Origin: Mycolicibacterium diernhoferi
Lineage (GTDB): Bacteria; Actinomycetota; Actinomycetes; Mycobacteriales; Mycobacteriaceae
Assembly (NCBI RefSeq): GCF_019456655.1
Contig: NZ_CP080332.1
Location: 2,294,001-2,358,000, forward strand
Direction: 5' to 3'
Length of the DNA stretch: 64,000 nt
The position numbers were made by a program, and so were the translations under genes. Within the stretch, counting starts at the first letter, position 1; the number at the start of each line of letters is the position of its first letter. Under the pieces are notes generated by a model. That model saw nothing but the letters and a program-made list of their open reading frames with translations. It ran no database searches and was not told the DNA's origin. Below are positions 42,944-53,753 of this stretch, piece after piece.

Positions 42944-43972
42944 TCAGACCGCGTCCACGCCCACCGCGCGCAGCGCGGCCAGATCCGCCGCCCCGCACCC
43001 GTGCAGGCACACCCGCAGCTCGGAAATGAACCGCTGCAGCCACTCCTGCGCCGCCGCCGCCGACTCGATGGCCGGCATCAGCAGCGGATGCGCCACCGCC
43101 ACCACATCGGCACCCAGCGCGATCGCCTTCGCGGCGTCCATCCCGGTGCGGATACCGCCCGAGGCCACCAGCGGCATCGCCGGCAGGGCTGAACGCACCT
43201 CGACCAACGCCTGGGCGGTGGGGATGCCCCACTCGGCCAACCCGAGGTCATCGATGCCGCCGTAGCGCACGAACTGCTCGACCCGCGCCCAGGACGTCCC
43301 GCCGGCCCCGGCCACATCCACCGCGGCCAGTCCCATATCGGCCACCGACGCCGCGGCCGCCGCGCCGATCCCGTGCCCGACCTCCTTGAGCAGCACCGGG
43401 TACCCGATCGCGTCCACGAGTTCCCGCAGCCGGGTCAACGACCCGGTGAAATCGGTGTCCCCGAAGCGCTGCACCGCTTCCTGCAGCGGATTGGTGTGCA
43501 CCGCCAGCGCATCGACGCCGATCGACCCCAGCGCGTTGCGCAACTCCGGCACCACCTCCGGACGCAGCTGGCCCATCCCGATATTGCCGATCAGCAGCAC
43601 ATCGGGGGCGAGGTCACGGACGTGAAAGCTGGTGGGTCCGTCCTCGCCGAGCATGACGCGCTGGGAACCCAGCATCATCCCGATGCCCAGCGCCTGCGCC
43701 GCGGCCGCCAGGTTGCGGTTGATGGTGCCCGACAGCTCCGAACCCCCGGTCATCGCGCCGATCAACACCGGGGCCTGCAGCCGCTTACCCAGGAACTCCA
43801 CCCCGAGATCGATCGTCGCCAGGTTGGTCTGCGTCAGCGCGTTGTAAGGCAGCCGGTAACGCTCCAACCCGGTGGTCAGCGTCTGATACTGCACGGCCTC
43901 GGACAGGCAGACGTCGATATGGCGACGCTTGCGCATCTGGATGCCGTCGTCGAAGTCAGGCCCGATCGTCAC
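42944..43972 (-). CDS. fni: Type 2 isopentenyl-diphosphate delta-isomerase
   Basis: A 342-residue FMN- and NADPH-dependent isomerase interconverting IPP and DMAPP. It has [12 protein letters not shown] at the N-terminus, the [12 protein letters not shown] strand, [24 protein letters not shown] and the phosphate-binding [18 protein letters not shown] of a TIM-barrel FMN enzyme. M. tuberculosis uses the unrelated type 1 Idi, so a type 2 enzyme here is an accessory trait of this lineage. It lies in the insertion between smc and ftsY, convergent with the oxidase-subunit operon. Confidence 0.94.
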   Translation of the reverse strand: MTIGPDFDDGIQMRKRRHIDVCLSEAVQYQTLTTGLERYRLPYNALTQTNLATIDLGVEFLGKRLQAPVLIGAMTGGSELSGTINRNLAAAAQALGIGMMLGSQRVMLGEDGPTSFHVRDLAPDVLLIGNIGMGQLRPEVVPELRNALGSIGVDALAVHTNPLQEAVQRFGDTDFTGSLTRLRELVDAIGYPVLLKEVGHGIGAAAAASVADMGLAAVDVAGAGGTSWARVEQFVRYGGIDDLGLAEWGIPTAQALVEVRSALPAMPLVASGGIRTGMDAAKAIALGADVVAVAHPLLMPAIESAAAAQEWLQRFISELRVCLHGCGAADLAALRAVGVDAV

Positions 43973-44037
43973 GCTGTCGACACTGCCACAGACCCGGCGG
44001 GCACAGCCTCGATAGCCTCCGCGACACCAGCCCCTGA

Positions 44038-44043
44038 GACAAT
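44038..44043 (+). promoter_or_regulatory. Leaderless-type -10 box (GACAAT) of ftsY
   Basis: GACAAT lies 6 nt before the GTG start of ftsY. It shows that ftsY has its own promoter after the smc-ftsY insertion. Confidence 0.5.
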
Positions 44044-44049
44044 GGCCGA

Positions 44050-45444
44050 GTGTCAGATGCCTTATGGATCGCGCTTGCGGTCGTAGCAGTCCTGGTCGTC
44101 GTCGCCCTCGTTGTCGGGTTGGTGCGCTACCGCAAGCGGCGAATCAGCCTGTCCGCACCGGACACCACCACCGCGATCGACAAATCCGGCGGCTATAAGG
44201 CCTCATCGGGCATCACCTTCAGCGGGCCGACTACCGCCCCGCCGGCGGACAAGGTGGACAAGGCCGAGAAGGTCGACACCACCGGCCTGCCCGGTGTCGG
44301 GGACGACGCCGCCGTCCCGCGCGATGCGCCGAAACGCACCATCTCCGACGTCAAGCTGCCGGAACCGCCGGTGGTCGAACCCGCGCCCAAACCGGTCATC
44401 GAGCCCGAACCCAAGCCGGAGCCGACGCCGGAACCCAAGCCCGAGCCCACCCCGGAACCGGCGCCCGCACCCGAGCCGACACCCGAACCCGCACCCGAGC
44501 CCACCCCGGCGCTGCCGGAGATCGCGCCCGCCGAGGGCCGCCTGGAGCGGCTGCGCGGGCGCCTCGCGAAATCCCAGAACACCCTGGGCCGCGGCATGCT
44601 CGGCCTGCTCGGCGGTGGCGATCTCGACGAGGAGTCCTGGGAGGAGATCGAGGACACCCTGCTGATCGCCGACCTCGGCCCCGTCGTCACCGAGAACGTC
44701 ATCGCCGCGCTGCGCGCCAAGATGGCCAGCGCCTCGGTCCGCACCGAGGCCGACGCCCGCGCCGTTCTCAAGGAGGTGCTGGTCTCCGAGTTGCGCCCCG
44801 ACCTGGACCGCTCCATCCGGGCGTTGCCGCACGCCGACAAGCCGTCGGTGCTGCTGGTCGTCGGCGTCAACGGCACCGGCAAGACCACCACGGTCGGCAA
44901 GCTGGCCCGCGTCCTGGTCGCCGACGGGCGCCGCGTCGTGCTGGGCGCCGCGGACACCTTCCGCGCCGCCGCCGCCGATCAGCTGCAGAGCTGGGCCGCT
45001 CGGGTCGGCGCCGAGGTGGTGCGCGGACCCGAGGGCGCCGACCCGGCCTCGGTCGCGTTCGACGCCGTCGCCAAGGGCATCGCCACCGGCGCGGACGTCG
45101 TCGTGGTCGACACCGCCGGACGCCTGCACACCAAGACCGGGTTGATGGACGAACTCGGCAAGGTCAAGCGCGTCGTGGAGAAGCGCACCCGGGTCGATGA
45201 GGTGCTCCTGGTCCTGGACGCCACCATCGGGCAGAACAGCCTGCCGCAGGCCAAGGTTTTCGCTGAGGTCGTCGACATCACCGGCGTGGTGCTGACCAAG
45301 CTCGACGGCACCGCAAAGGGGGGCATCGTGTTCCGGGTCCAGCAGGAACTGGGCGTGCCGGTGAAGCTCGTCGGACTCGGCGAAGGACCCGACGATCTGG
45401 CCCCGTTCGAGCCCTCCGCATTCGTCGATGCGCTCCTCGGATAG
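44050..45444 (+). CDS. ftsY: Signal recognition particle receptor FtsY
   Basis: A 464-residue SRP receptor GTPase. An N-terminal transmembrane anchor (residues 3-25, as in actinobacterial FtsY) is followed by an acidic Pro/Glu/Lys linker with EPKPEP-type repeats (about 110-155). The NG domain begins near 165: [15 protein letters not shown] near 272, [20 protein letters not shown] and [10 protein letters not shown]. It docks Ffh-ribosome complexes at the membrane; ffh is encoded 6.7 kb downstream. Confidence 0.97.
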   Translation: MSDALWIALAVVAVLVVVALVVGLVRYRKRRISLSAPDTTTAIDKSGGYKASSGITFSGPTTAPPADKVDKAEKVDTTGLPGVGDDAAVPRDAPKRTISDVKLPEPPVVEPAPKPVIEPEPKPEPTPEPKPEPTPEPAPAPEPTPEPAPEPTPALPEIAPAEGRLERLRGRLAKSQNTLGRGMLGLLGGGDLDEESWEEIEDTLLIADLGPVVTENVIAALRAKMASASVRTEADARAVLKEVLVSELRPDLDRSIRALPHADKPSVLLVVGVNGTGKTTTVGKLARVLVADGRRVVLGAADTFRAAAADQLQSWAARVGAEVVRGPEGADPASVAFDAVAKGIATGADVVVVDTAGRLHTKTGLMDELGKVKRVVEKRTRVDEVLLVLDATIGQNSLPQAKVFAEVVDITGVVLTKLDGTAKGGIVFRVQQELGVPVKLVGLGEGPDDLAPFEPSAFVDALLG

Positions 45445-45459
45445 CTGTTTCGGAACGTA

Positions 45460-45507
45460 GAAACACACGCGTAACAGACAACGTCAATCCGTTCACCCCA
45501 GCGAAAC
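45460..45507. promoter_or_regulatory. Two candidate GlnR boxes upstream of amt
   Basis: GAAAC-N6-GTAAC (45460-45475) and TTCAC-N6-GAAAC (45492-45507) both keep the AC-N9-AC core of actinobacterial GlnR sites. They lie 32 bp apart and 87-134 bp before the amt start. GlnR activates amt-glnB-glnD in relatives under nitrogen limitation. Binding is inferred from pattern and operon identity. Confidence 0.55.
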
Positions 45508-45593
45508 ATCTGTGAACCACGGATGAAACGAGGGCAAAAGAGTCTCTTCGGGAGGCCGATTAGTCGGCGAAATCCCGAGGAGGTTCACACAAA

Positions 45594-46964
45594 GTGGTCT
45601 TTGCCTTAAGCGACGTCGTCACGGCTCTGCCGGACGATGCATTCCTGCCGTTTGGCCCGGATGGATTGAACACGGGCGACACAGCCTGGGTCCTCATCTC
45701 GGCGGCTCTGGTGTTGCTCATGACGCCCGGCCTCGCGTTCTTCTACGGCGGCCTGTCCCGGCAGAAGTCCGTCCTGAACATGATGATGATGTCCTTCGGC
45801 TCCCTGGGCCTGGTCAGCGTCATCTACGTGTTGTGGGGCTATTCGATGTCGTTCTCGGCCGGCCACACCGGCGAGACCCCCGGCCTGTTCTTCGACAACC
45901 CGTTCGCGCTGTTCGGCGTGAACCAGCTCGCCGAGGTCCGTGAGATCGACGGGGTCGACACCTTCGTCGCCGGCGGCTTCGGCACGGTGCCGGCCATCGT
46001 CTGGGTCGGCTTCCAGCTGACCTTCGCCGTCATCACCGTCGCGCTCATCAGCGGTGCGGTCGCCGAGCGCATGAAGTTCGGCACCTGGCTGGTCTTCGGC
46101 GGCCTGTGGGTCACCTTCGTCTACTTCCCGCTGGCGCACATGGTCTGGGGTGGCGGCCTGCTGTCGGGCAGCGACCAGGGCCTGGCCGCGAAGATCTTCG
46201 GCGTCGATGACGAAGGCGCGGCCAACGTCGCGCCGATCGACTTCGCCGGTGGCACAGTCGTTCACATCAACGCCGGTATGGCCGCGCTGGTTCTGGCCGT
46301 GCTGCTGGGCAAGCGGGCCGGCTTCGGCAAGACCGCGTTCCGTCCGCACAACATCCCGTTCGTGATGCTCGGCGCCGCGCTGCTGTGGTTCGGCTGGTTC
46401 GGCTTCAACGTGGGCTCCGAGGGTGGCGCCGATATGCTCGCCGGCCTGGTGTGGGTCAACACCACCGCCGCGACCGCGGCCGCGATGCTCGGCTGGTTGC
46501 TGGTGGAGCGTCTGCGGGACGGCCACGCCACCAGCGTGGGCGCCGCGTCCGGTGTGGTCGCCGGTCTGGTCGCCATCACCCCGGCGTGTGGCAACCTGAC
46601 CCCGATCTGGTCGCTGGTCGTCGGTGCGATCGCGGGCGTGTTGTCGGCCTTGGCAATCGGGCTGAAGTACAAGTTCGGCTACGACGACTCGCTCGACGTG
46701 GTCGGTGTGCACCTGGTGGCCGGCCTGTGGGGCACCATCGCGCTGGGCTTCTTCGCCACCGACACCGGCCTGTTCGTGGGCGGCGATTACAAGCAGCTCG
46801 TGATCCAGATCGTGATCGCGGTTGTGGCACTGGTGTTCACCGCGGTGCTGACGACGATCATCGCCTTCGTGGTCAAGCCACTAGGCTGGCGAGTCAGCAC
46901 GGAAGACGAGGCCACTGGCATCGATGAGACCGAGCACGCAGAAACCGCTTATGAACTCGCATGA
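45594..46964 (+). CDS. amt: Ammonium transporter Amt
   Basis: A 456-residue ammonium channel with eleven transmembrane helices. Conserved elements include TPGLAFFYGGLSRQKSVLNMM, WVTFVYFPLAHMVWGGG, DFAGGTVVHINAGMAALVLA and GVHLVAGLWGTIALG, which carries the second pore His. The GTG start at 45594 is preceded by GAGGAGG. It is followed by glnB and glnD, so channel, PII regulator and PII-modifying enzyme form one nitrogen-control operon. Confidence 0.97.
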   Translation: MVFALSDVVTALPDDAFLPFGPDGLNTGDTAWVLISAALVLLMTPGLAFFYGGLSRQKSVLNMMMMSFGSLGLVSVIYVLWGYSMSFSAGHTGETPGLFFDNPFALFGVNQLAEVREIDGVDTFVAGGFGTVPAIVWVGFQLTFAVITVALISGAVAERMKFGTWLVFGGLWVTFVYFPLAHMVWGGGLLSGSDQGLAAKIFGVDDEGAANVAPIDFAGGTVVHINAGMAALVLAVLLGKRAGFGKTAFRPHNIPFVMLGAALLWFGWFGFNVGSEGGADMLAGLVWVNTTAATAAAMLGWLLVERLRDGHATSVGAASGVVAGLVAITPACGNLTPIWSLVVGAIAGVLSALAIGLKYKFGYDDSLDVVGVHLVAGLWGTIALGFFATDTGLFVGGDYKQLVIQIVIAVVALVFTAVLTTIIAFVVKPLGWRVSTEDEATGIDETEHAETAYELA

Positions 46965-47342
<378 letters not shown>

Positions 47343-47380
47343 TCAGCTCAAGGGTCGTTTCCCGGCCAAATATGTGACCG

Positions 47381-47386
47381 TAAGAT
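47381..47386 (+). promoter_or_regulatory. Possible glnD -10 box (TAAGAT)
   Basis: TAAGAT lies 23 nt before the glnD ATG, in the 67-bp gap after glnB, with GGGGGAGGAA between it and the start. It could give glnD a separate transcript. Confidence 0.4.
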
Positions 47387-47409
47387 GTGGGGCCGGGGGA
47401 GGAACCGAA

Positions 47410-49905
47410 ATGACTGATCAGACACCAGATCCCGCTGCTGGGGCTTCCCAATGGGAGGCTCCGGCAGCGGGATCGCCGCGTCCGGCGACCGACCTGGCCG
47501 CGGCATCCAAACAACTGCTCGACGGCGGCCGGCAACTCGACTCGGCCGCACTGCGCGACGCCCTGCTCGACCTCAACGAGTTCTGGTTGACCGCCAAGGC
47601 CGCCGAGATCGGCATCACCGCCACCAGCGGGTTCGCCATCGTGGCCACCGGTGGGCTCGGACGTGGTGAACTGCTGCCGTACTCGGATCTCGACCTCATG
47701 CTGCTGCACGACAACATGCCGGCCGACATCGTCTCCAAGGTCGCCGAACTGCTGTGGTATCCGTTGTGGGACGCCAACATCCACATCGACCACAGTGTGC
47801 GCACGGTGCCCGAGGCGCTGAAGGTGGCCGGCGAGGACATCTCCGCGGGGATGGCCATGCTCGACGCCCGCCACATCGCCGGTGACGCCGAACTGTCCGC
47901 GCTGCTGACCGGCGGGGCACGCCGCCAGTGGCGCATCGGGATCGCCTCCCGCTACGAGGAACTCGTCGAACACACCCGGGCCCGCTGGGAACGCAGCGGA
48001 CAGATCGCGCACCGCGCCGAACCGGACCTGAAGAACGGCCGCGGCGGCCTGCGTGACGTGCAGCTGCTCAACGGGCTGGCCATCGCCCAACTCGCCGACG
48101 TCTACCCGAGCCGGCTGCTGGCCTCACCCACCGGGACCCTCGGCGAGGCGCACCTGGCGCTGCTCAATGTGCGCACCGAACTGCACCGGATCTCCCGGCG
48201 CGGGCGTGAACAGGTGCTGGCCCAGTACGCCGACGAGATCGGCGCCGCGCTGCGCATCGGGGACCGGTTCGACCTGGCCCGCACCATCTCCGATGCCGCC
48301 CGCACCATCAGCTACTACGTCGATGCCGGCATCCGCACCGCCGGAAATGCACTGCCGCGCCGCGGATTCGCAGCACTGCGGCGCCCGGCCCGCCGACCGC
48401 TGGACGAGGGCGTCATCGAATACGGCGGCGAGGTGATCCTGGCCCGCGACGCCAGACCCGAACGTGACCCGGGGTTGATCCTGCGGGTCGCCGCGGCCTC
48501 GGCCACCACCGCGTTGCCGATCGCCGCGTCCACCCTGAGCCGGCTGGCCGGCGCGGCCCCCGAACTGCGGACACCCTGGCCCCGCGAGGCACTCAAGGAT
48601 CTGCTGGTGCTGCTGTCGGCGGGGCCGGCCGCGGTCAACACGATCGAGGCGCTCGACCGCACCGGCCTGTGGGGCCGGCTGTTCCCGGAATGGGGTGCGG
48701 TGCGCGACCTCCCGCCGCGTGATGTCGTGCACATCTGGACCGTTGACCGCCATCTCGTCGAAACAGTCTCCCGGGCAAGTGCATTCACCACCCGGGTATC
48801 CCGGCCAGACCTGCTGGTGCTCGGCGCGCTTGTGCACGACATCGGCAAGGGGCGCGGCGGCGACCACAGCGTCATCGGGGCCGAGCTGGCCGCCCAGATC
48901 GGCACCCGGCTGGGGCTGTGGCCCTCGGACGTCGAGTTGCTGTCCAAGATCGTGCGCTACCACCTGCTGCTGCCCGACACCGCCACCCGCCGGGATCTGC
49001 AGGACCCCAAGACCATCGCCACCGTGGTGCATGCCCTCGGCGGGGACTACCAGTTGCTGGACCTGCTGCACGTGCTGGCCGAGGCGGACTCGCTGGCCAC
49101 CGGGCCCGGTGTGTGGGGGGACTGGAAGGCCTCCCTGCTTGGCGATCTGGTGCGTCGCTGCCGGCTGGTGATGGCAGGGGAACCGCTGCCCACCCCGGAC
49201 CCCATCGAGCCTCGCTACCTGGAGCTGGCCGCCGACGGCGCCGTGCACGTGGAGATGGTGGCCGGGGAAGGCCCGCACATCCACAACGTCACGATGATCG
49301 CCCCCGACCGGCGCGGCCTGCTGTCCAAGGCCGCCGGTGTACTGGCCCTCAATGCGTTGCGGGTGCACTCGGCATCGGTCAACAGTCGAAACGGGGTGGC
49401 CATCAACACCTTTGCGGTGTCGCCGCACTTCGGCACCCCGCCGGCCGCCGAGCTGCTGCGCCAGCAGTTCATCCTGGCGCTCGACGGTCAGCTCGACGTC
49501 ATCGACACCCTGGAACGGCGGGACTCCGAGAGCGCCGCGGCCGCGCCGTATCGGGCGGGGGAGACCCCGGCCTCGGTGCCGGTCACCCAGGCCATTGCCC
49601 CGCCGCGCATCCTGTGGTCGGAGGGCAACGCGCCCGACGAGTTCATCGTCCAGGTGCGCGCCACCGACCGGTCGGGCCTGCTGGCGCGGCTCACCGCGGT
49701 CATCGAGCGCGACGGGCTCGACATCAACTGGGCCAAGGTCACCACCCTCGGGTCGGTGGTCATCGACGTCTTCAGCATCGGGGTGCCCGGCGGCAGCGCG
49801 GACCTGGACGCGGCCGAGATCGCCGCGGCGCGCGCGGACTTCGAACGCGATCTGTTGCAGGTGCTGCCCGCCCCGCCACCGAAACCGGTCGCCGAGGCCA
49901 GTTAA
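47410..49905 (+). CDS. glnD: PII uridylyl-/adenylyltransferase GlnD
   Basis: An 831-residue bifunctional enzyme that modifies and demodifies PII. The nucleotidyltransferase motif [18 protein letters not shown] (near 82), the HD hydrolase motif [13 protein letters not shown] (near 476) and two C-terminal ACT domains ([20 protein letters not shown] near 628; [20 protein letters not shown] near 745) are all present. The ATG at 47410 follows a GGGGGAGGAA Shine-Dalgarno; upstream in-frame text is a glnB shadow. It ends in a stop overlapping that of the convergent molybdopterin enzyme. Confidence 0.96.
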   Translation: MTDQTPDPAAGASQWEAPAAGSPRPATDLAAASKQLLDGGRQLDSAALRDALLDLNEFWLTAKAAEIGITATSGFAIVATGGLGRGELLPYSDLDLMLLHDNMPADIVSKVAELLWYPLWDANIHIDHSVRTVPEALKVAGEDISAGMAMLDARHIAGDAELSALLTGGARRQWRIGIASRYEELVEHTRARWERSGQIAHRAEPDLKNGRGGLRDVQLLNGLAIAQLADVYPSRLLASPTGTLGEAHLALLNVRTELHRISRRGREQVLAQYADEIGAALRIGDRFDLARTISDAARTISYYVDAGIRTAGNALPRRGFAALRRPARRPLDEGVIEYGGEVILARDARPERDPGLILRVAAASATTALPIAASTLSRLAGAAPELRTPWPREALKDLLVLLSAGPAAVNTIEALDRTGLWGRLFPEWGAVRDLPPRDVVHIWTVDRHLVETVSRASAFTTRVSRPDLLVLGALVHDIGKGRGGDHSVIGAELAAQIGTRLGLWPSDVELLSKIVRYHLLLPDTATRRDLQDPKTIATVVHALGGDYQLLDLLHVLAEADSLATGPGVWGDWKASLLGDLVRRCRLVMAGEPLPTPDPIEPRYLELAADGAVHVEMVAGEGPHIHNVTMIAPDRRGLLSKAAGVLALNALRVHSASVNSRNGVAINTFAVSPHFGTPPAAELLRQQFILALDGQLDVIDTLERRDSESAAAAPYRAGETPASVPVTQAIAPPRILWSEGNAPDEFIVQVRATDRSGLLARLTAVIERDGLDINWAKVTTLGSVVIDVFSIGVPGGSADLDAAEIAAARADFERDLLQVLPAPPPKPVAEAS

Positions 49906-52088
49906 CCGGCGGCGCCGACCGTCACCCAGGTGTTGTTCAGCGCCGCGGTGCCGGTGAACGTGTCCACCTGATCCGGGTCGTGCAGGTCGTTGACGTTGGC
50001 GCCGGGCAGTGAATCGGCATGCCGCCAGCCGGTGTTGCGGTGACCCCAGCCGTGCGGCACCGCGACGGTGCCGGCCCGCATCTCGTCGCTGACCTCGAGC
50101 TCGACGTCGATATGGCCCACCTGTGAGGTGACCCGCACGGTGTCGCCGTCGGTGAGCCCGCGCGCAGCGGCATCCTCGGGATGCATCAGCACGGTGCACC
50201 GGTTGTTGCCGCCGGTCATGGTCGGCACGTTGTGCAGCCAGGAATTGTTGCTGCGCAGGTGGCGTCGCCCGATCAGCTGCAGCCGGCCGTCCCTGGGCTC
50301 CTCGGTGCGGGCGGCCAGCCGGGCCGCGGCCTCGGCGACGAACTCCGCGGGCGCCAGGTGCACCCGCCGGTCGGAGGTGGCCAGCACCTTGCTCAGTCGG
50401 GGCTGCAGCGGGCCGAGGTCGATACCGCCGGCGCTCTCGCGTACTGCCCGCAGGGTGATGCCCTTGCGTCCGCGTCGCAGCCGCCCGTACGGTCCGGTGG
50501 CCAATGCGGCCGCGGTGACGCGCAGTGGATCGGCGAACGCGATCAACCGTTCGCGCACCGGTGCGGTGAGCCGGCGCAGCGGGGTGGGCAGCAACTCGAA
50601 GGTCAACCGGCTCAGGATCTGCCAGTCCTCCAGCGCGCCGGCCGCCGCCTGGAAGGAGCGGTGCTGGTAGCGGATGTTGTTGCGCACGCTGAAGATCGTG
50701 GTGAGCAGGGCCACGTCCTCGCGTTCCAGCGGGGACACCGGCGGCAGGATGAAGTCCGCGTGCCGGGTGGTCTCGGTGATGTACATGTCCACGGCGACGT
50801 ACAGATCCAGCTCGGCGAGCGCCTCGTCCAGGCGGCCCTTCTGCGGGATCGAGGACACCGGATTGCCGGCGTAGGTGATCATCGCCCGGATCCGTCCCGG
50901 GCCGTCGGTGAGCATTTCGTCGGCCATCGTCACCGCGGGCAATTCGGTGCGGAACGCCTTGTAGCGGCCGGACCGGTCGGTCCACCAGCCGTGCCCGACG
51001 GGGATGTAGCGGGCCAGCCGGGGCACATCGACGATCGGGGTGGAGAACATGGTGCCGCCCGGGCGGTCCAGATTGCCGGTGACCGTGTTGATCACCATCA
51101 CCAGCCAGCTGACCAGGGTGGCGGTCTGCTGATGGCAGATGCCGATGCGGGCGTAGATCGCCGCCGACTCGGCCGCGGCGTGCTCGCGGGCCAGGGCGCG
51201 GATCTCCTCGGCGCTCACCCCGGCCCGGGCCGCCATGGCCTCCGGCGTGGTGGTGGCGACCAGCTCGGACAACTCCGCCCAGCCCGAGGTCAGCTTCTCC
51301 ACAACGGTGGCGTCGCAGAGGTTTTCGGTGACCAGAACGTGCAGCATGCCCAGCAGCAGATAGAGGTCTCCGCCCGGGCGCACCGCGATGTGCCGGTCGG
51401 CGAGTCGGGTGGTCTCGGTGCGCCGAGGATCGATGACGACGACGGTGCCGCCGCGATCCCGCACGGCTTTGATGCGCCGTTTGGCGCCCGGCATGATCGA
51501 CAACGACCCGTTGGACACCGCCGGGTTCGCACCCAGGATCACCAGCCGCTGGGTGCGGTCGATATCGGTGATGGGCACCAGCACATTGGAGCCGAACACC
51601 CGCCACGCCGCGTACTCGTGCGGCATCTGATCGATCGATGACGCGGAATAGAAGTTCGGGGTGAGCAGCGCGATGCGCAGGGCCAGCCCGTACAGCGCAC
51701 CGGAACTGTGCGCGGCCGGGTTACCGAGGTACATGCCCAGCGACCGGAAGCCGTGCTGGTGGCGGACACGGCGCAACCGGGTGCCGATCTCGGCGAACGC
51801 CTCGTCCCAGCCGACCGGTTCGAAGGAGTCCCCGACCCGGCGCATCGGTGTGCGCAGCCGGTCCGGGTCGTGATGCAGGCCGCCCATCGCGGTGGCCTTC
51901 GGGCAGATGTAGCCCTTGGACAACACGTCGTCGGGATTGCCCGCGATCCGGCTGACCTGGCCGTCGATGACGGTGACCTGGATGCCGCAGTGCGCCTCAC
52001 ACAGCGTGCACTGACTGCGGTGGGTGGTGCTCGCCGCGTCCTCGGCCCGGCCGCGCACCTGGGGCAGGGGGACGTCGATGGCTGTCAT
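49902..52088 (-). CDS. Molybdopterin-dependent oxidoreductase of unknown substrate
   Basis: A 728-residue member of the DMSO-reductase superfamily binding bis-MGD. The N-terminal [4Fe-4S] site is C27-x2-C30-x3-C34-x27-C62. Molybdopterin-binding text includes [35 protein letters not shown] and, at the C-terminus, [12 protein letters not shown]. At the loop where formate dehydrogenases carry Cys or Sec I read SSIDQMPHE, so the molybdenum ligand is unclear. The start at 52088 (M-T-A-I-D-V-P) has GAGG upstream. No electron-transfer partner gene is adjacent; it is divergent from ffh. Confidence 0.88.
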   Translation of the reverse strand: MTAIDVPLPQVRGRAEDAASTTHRSQCTLCEAHCGIQVTVIDGQVSRIAGNPDDVLSKGYICPKATAMGGLHHDPDRLRTPMRRVGDSFEPVGWDEAFAEIGTRLRRVRHQHGFRSLGMYLGNPAAHSSGALYGLALRIALLTPNFYSASSIDQMPHEYAAWRVFGSNVLVPITDIDRTQRLVILGANPAVSNGSLSIMPGAKRRIKAVRDRGGTVVVIDPRRTETTRLADRHIAVRPGGDLYLLLGMLHVLVTENLCDATVVEKLTSGWAELSELVATTTPEAMAARAGVSAEEIRALAREHAAAESAAIYARIGICHQQTATLVSWLVMVINTVTGNLDRPGGTMFSTPIVDVPRLARYIPVGHGWWTDRSGRYKAFRTELPAVTMADEMLTDGPGRIRAMITYAGNPVSSIPQKGRLDEALAELDLYVAVDMYITETTRHADFILPPVSPLEREDVALLTTIFSVRNNIRYQHRSFQAAAGALEDWQILSRLTFELLPTPLRRLTAPVRERLIAFADPLRVTAAALATGPYGRLRRGRKGITLRAVRESAGGIDLGPLQPRLSKVLATSDRRVHLAPAEFVAEAAARLAARTEEPRDGRLQLIGRRHLRSNNSWLHNVPTMTGGNNRCTVLMHPEDAAARGLTDGDTVRVTSQVGHIDVELEVSDEMRAGTVAVPHGWGHRNTGWRHADSLPGANVNDLHDPDQVDTFTGTAALNNTWVTVGAAG

Positions 52089-52170
52089 GAGGACCTCCCG
52101 CCGATCAGTCATCGTGCGTTGACAGATTAGCGTCACCGGCTCGCCTGAGACCAGAGTTCGGCACGACCGT

Positions 52171-52176
52171 TAGGCT
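52171..52176 (+). promoter_or_regulatory. Leaderless-type -10 box (TAGGCT) of ffh
   Basis: TAGGCT lies 6 nt before the GTG start of ffh, identical in sequence and spacing to the box before dsbA. Confidence 0.65.
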
Positions 52177-52182
52177 TGTCAG

Positions 52183-53751
52183 GTGTTTGAATCGCTGTCT
52201 GACCGGTTGACCGGTGCACTGCAGGGGCTGCGCGCCCGAGGTCGGCTGACCGACGCCGATATCGACGCCACCGCGCGGGAGATCCGGCTGGCCCTGCTCG
52301 AAGCCGACGTGTCGCTGCCCGTGGTGCGCGCGTTCGTCGGCCGCATCAAGGAGCGGGCCAAGGGTGCGGAGGTCTCGGCCGCGCTCAACCCGGCCCAGCA
52401 GGTCGTCAAGATCGTCAACGAGGAGCTCGTCGGCATCCTCGGCGGCGAGACCCGGCAGCTGGCGTTCGCCAAGACCCCGCCGACGGTCATCATGCTCGCC
52501 GGCCTGCAGGGTTCCGGTAAGACGACGCTGGCCGGCAAGCTCGCCCGGTTCCTGAAGGCGCAGGGGCACACGCCCCTGCTGGTCGCGTGTGACCTGCAGC
52601 GTCCCGGCGCCGTCCACCAGCTGCAGATCGTCGGTGAGCGCGCCGGTGTCGCGGTGTTCGCACCGCACCCGGGGGTGTCGCCCGACGGCGTGACCATCGA
52701 CCAGATGACCACCGGCGACCCGGTCTCGGTGGCCGCCGCGGGTCTGGCCGAGGCCAAGGCCAAGCACTACGACGTCGTCATCGTCGACACCGCCGGCCGC
52801 CTCGGCATCGACGAGGAACTGATGAACCAGGCCGCGGCCATCCGCGACGCCGTTCAGCCCGACGAGACGCTGTTCGTCCTGGACGCCATGATCGGTCAGG
52901 ATGCCGTCACCACCGCCGAGGCCTTCGGCTCCGGCGTCGGCTTCACCGGTGTCGTGCTGACCAAGCTCGACGGCGATGCCCGCGGTGGTGCGGCCCTGTC
53001 GGTCCGCGAGATCACCGGCGTCCCGATCCTTTTCGCGTCCGCCGGCGAGAAGCTGGAGGACTTCGACGTCTTCCATCCCGACCGGATGGCCAGCCGGATC
53101 CTGGGCATGGGCGACGTGCTCACCCTCATCGAGCAGGCCGAACAGGTCTTCGACGCCGAGCAGGCCGAGGCCACCGCGGCCAAGATCGGCTCCGGCGAGC
53201 TGACCCTGGAGGACTTCCTCGAGCAGATGCTGGCCATCCGCAAGATGGGCCCGATCGGCAACCTGCTCGGCATGCTGCCGGGCGCCGGCCAGATGAAGGA
53301 CGCGCTGGCCGCGGTCGACGACAGCCAGCTCGACCGGGTACAGGCCATCATCCGCGGTATGACCCCGGCCGAGCGGGCCGACCCGAAGATCATCAACGCC
53401 TCGCGCCGGCTGCGTATCGCCAACGGCTCCGGGGTGTCGGTGTCCGAGGTCAATCAGCTCGTCGACCGGTTCTTCGACGCCCGCAAGATGATGTCCCAGA
53501 TGGCCGGTCAGATGGGTATGCCGTTCGGGCGCAAGAACACTGCGCGCAAGGCCGCCAAGGGCAAGAACAAGCAGGCCGGTAAGAAGAAGGGCAAAGCGGG
53601 CAAGGGCCCGACCCAGCCGAAGAACCCGTTGGGCGCCGGCATGCCCGCCGGCTTCCCGGATCTGACCGGTATGCCCAAGGGCCTGGACGAGCTGCCGCCC
53701 GGGCTGGCCAACTTCGACCTGTCCAAGCTGAAGTTCCCGGGCCAGAACTAG
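52183..53751 (+). CDS. ffh: Signal recognition particle protein Ffh
   Basis: A 522-residue SRP54 GTPase. The N domain starts at the GTG. The G domain has GLQGSGKTTLAGKLARF near 107, DTAGRLGIDEELM near 197 and TKLDGDARGGAALS near 260. The C-terminal M domain (about 320-450) binds signal peptides and 4.5S RNA (GVSVSEVNQLVDRFFDARKM and the Met-rich MMSQMAGQMGMPFG). A long Lys/Gly-rich tail follows, as in other mycobacteria. It has its own leaderless-type promoter. Confidence 0.97.
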   Translation: MFESLSDRLTGALQGLRARGRLTDADIDATAREIRLALLEADVSLPVVRAFVGRIKERAKGAEVSAALNPAQQVVKIVNEELVGILGGETRQLAFAKTPPTVIMLAGLQGSGKTTLAGKLARFLKAQGHTPLLVACDLQRPGAVHQLQIVGERAGVAVFAPHPGVSPDGVTIDQMTTGDPVSVAAAGLAEAKAKHYDVVIVDTAGRLGIDEELMNQAAAIRDAVQPDETLFVLDAMIGQDAVTTAEAFGSGVGFTGVVLTKLDGDARGGAALSVREITGVPILFASAGEKLEDFDVFHPDRMASRILGMGDVLTLIEQAEQVFDAEQAEATAAKIGSGELTLEDFLEQMLAIRKMGPIGNLLGMLPGAGQMKDALAAVDDSQLDRVQAIIRGMTPAERADPKIINASRRLRIANGSGVSVSEVNQLVDRFFDARKMMSQMAGQMGMPFGRKNTARKAAKGKNKQAGKKKGKAGKGPTQPKNPLGAGMPAGFPDLTGMPKGLDELPPGLANFDLSKLKFPGQN

Positions 53752-53753
53752 CG

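Noticed and set aside
36848..44049. The smc-ftsY insertion as a mobile element
   Set aside because: No transposase, integrase, tRNA, terminal inverted repeat or target duplication could be seen. The GC shift covers only part of it.
44395..44520. Repetitive DNA that might be a tandem-repeat or CRISPR-like array
   Set aside because: It encodes the E-P-K-P-E-P linker of FtsY in frame; units are 6-12 bp, imperfect and coding.
48124..51606. A long antisense open frame across glnD and the molybdopterin gene
   Set aside because: It spans two well-supported genes, has low-complexity Arg/His-rich sequence and no conserved motif.
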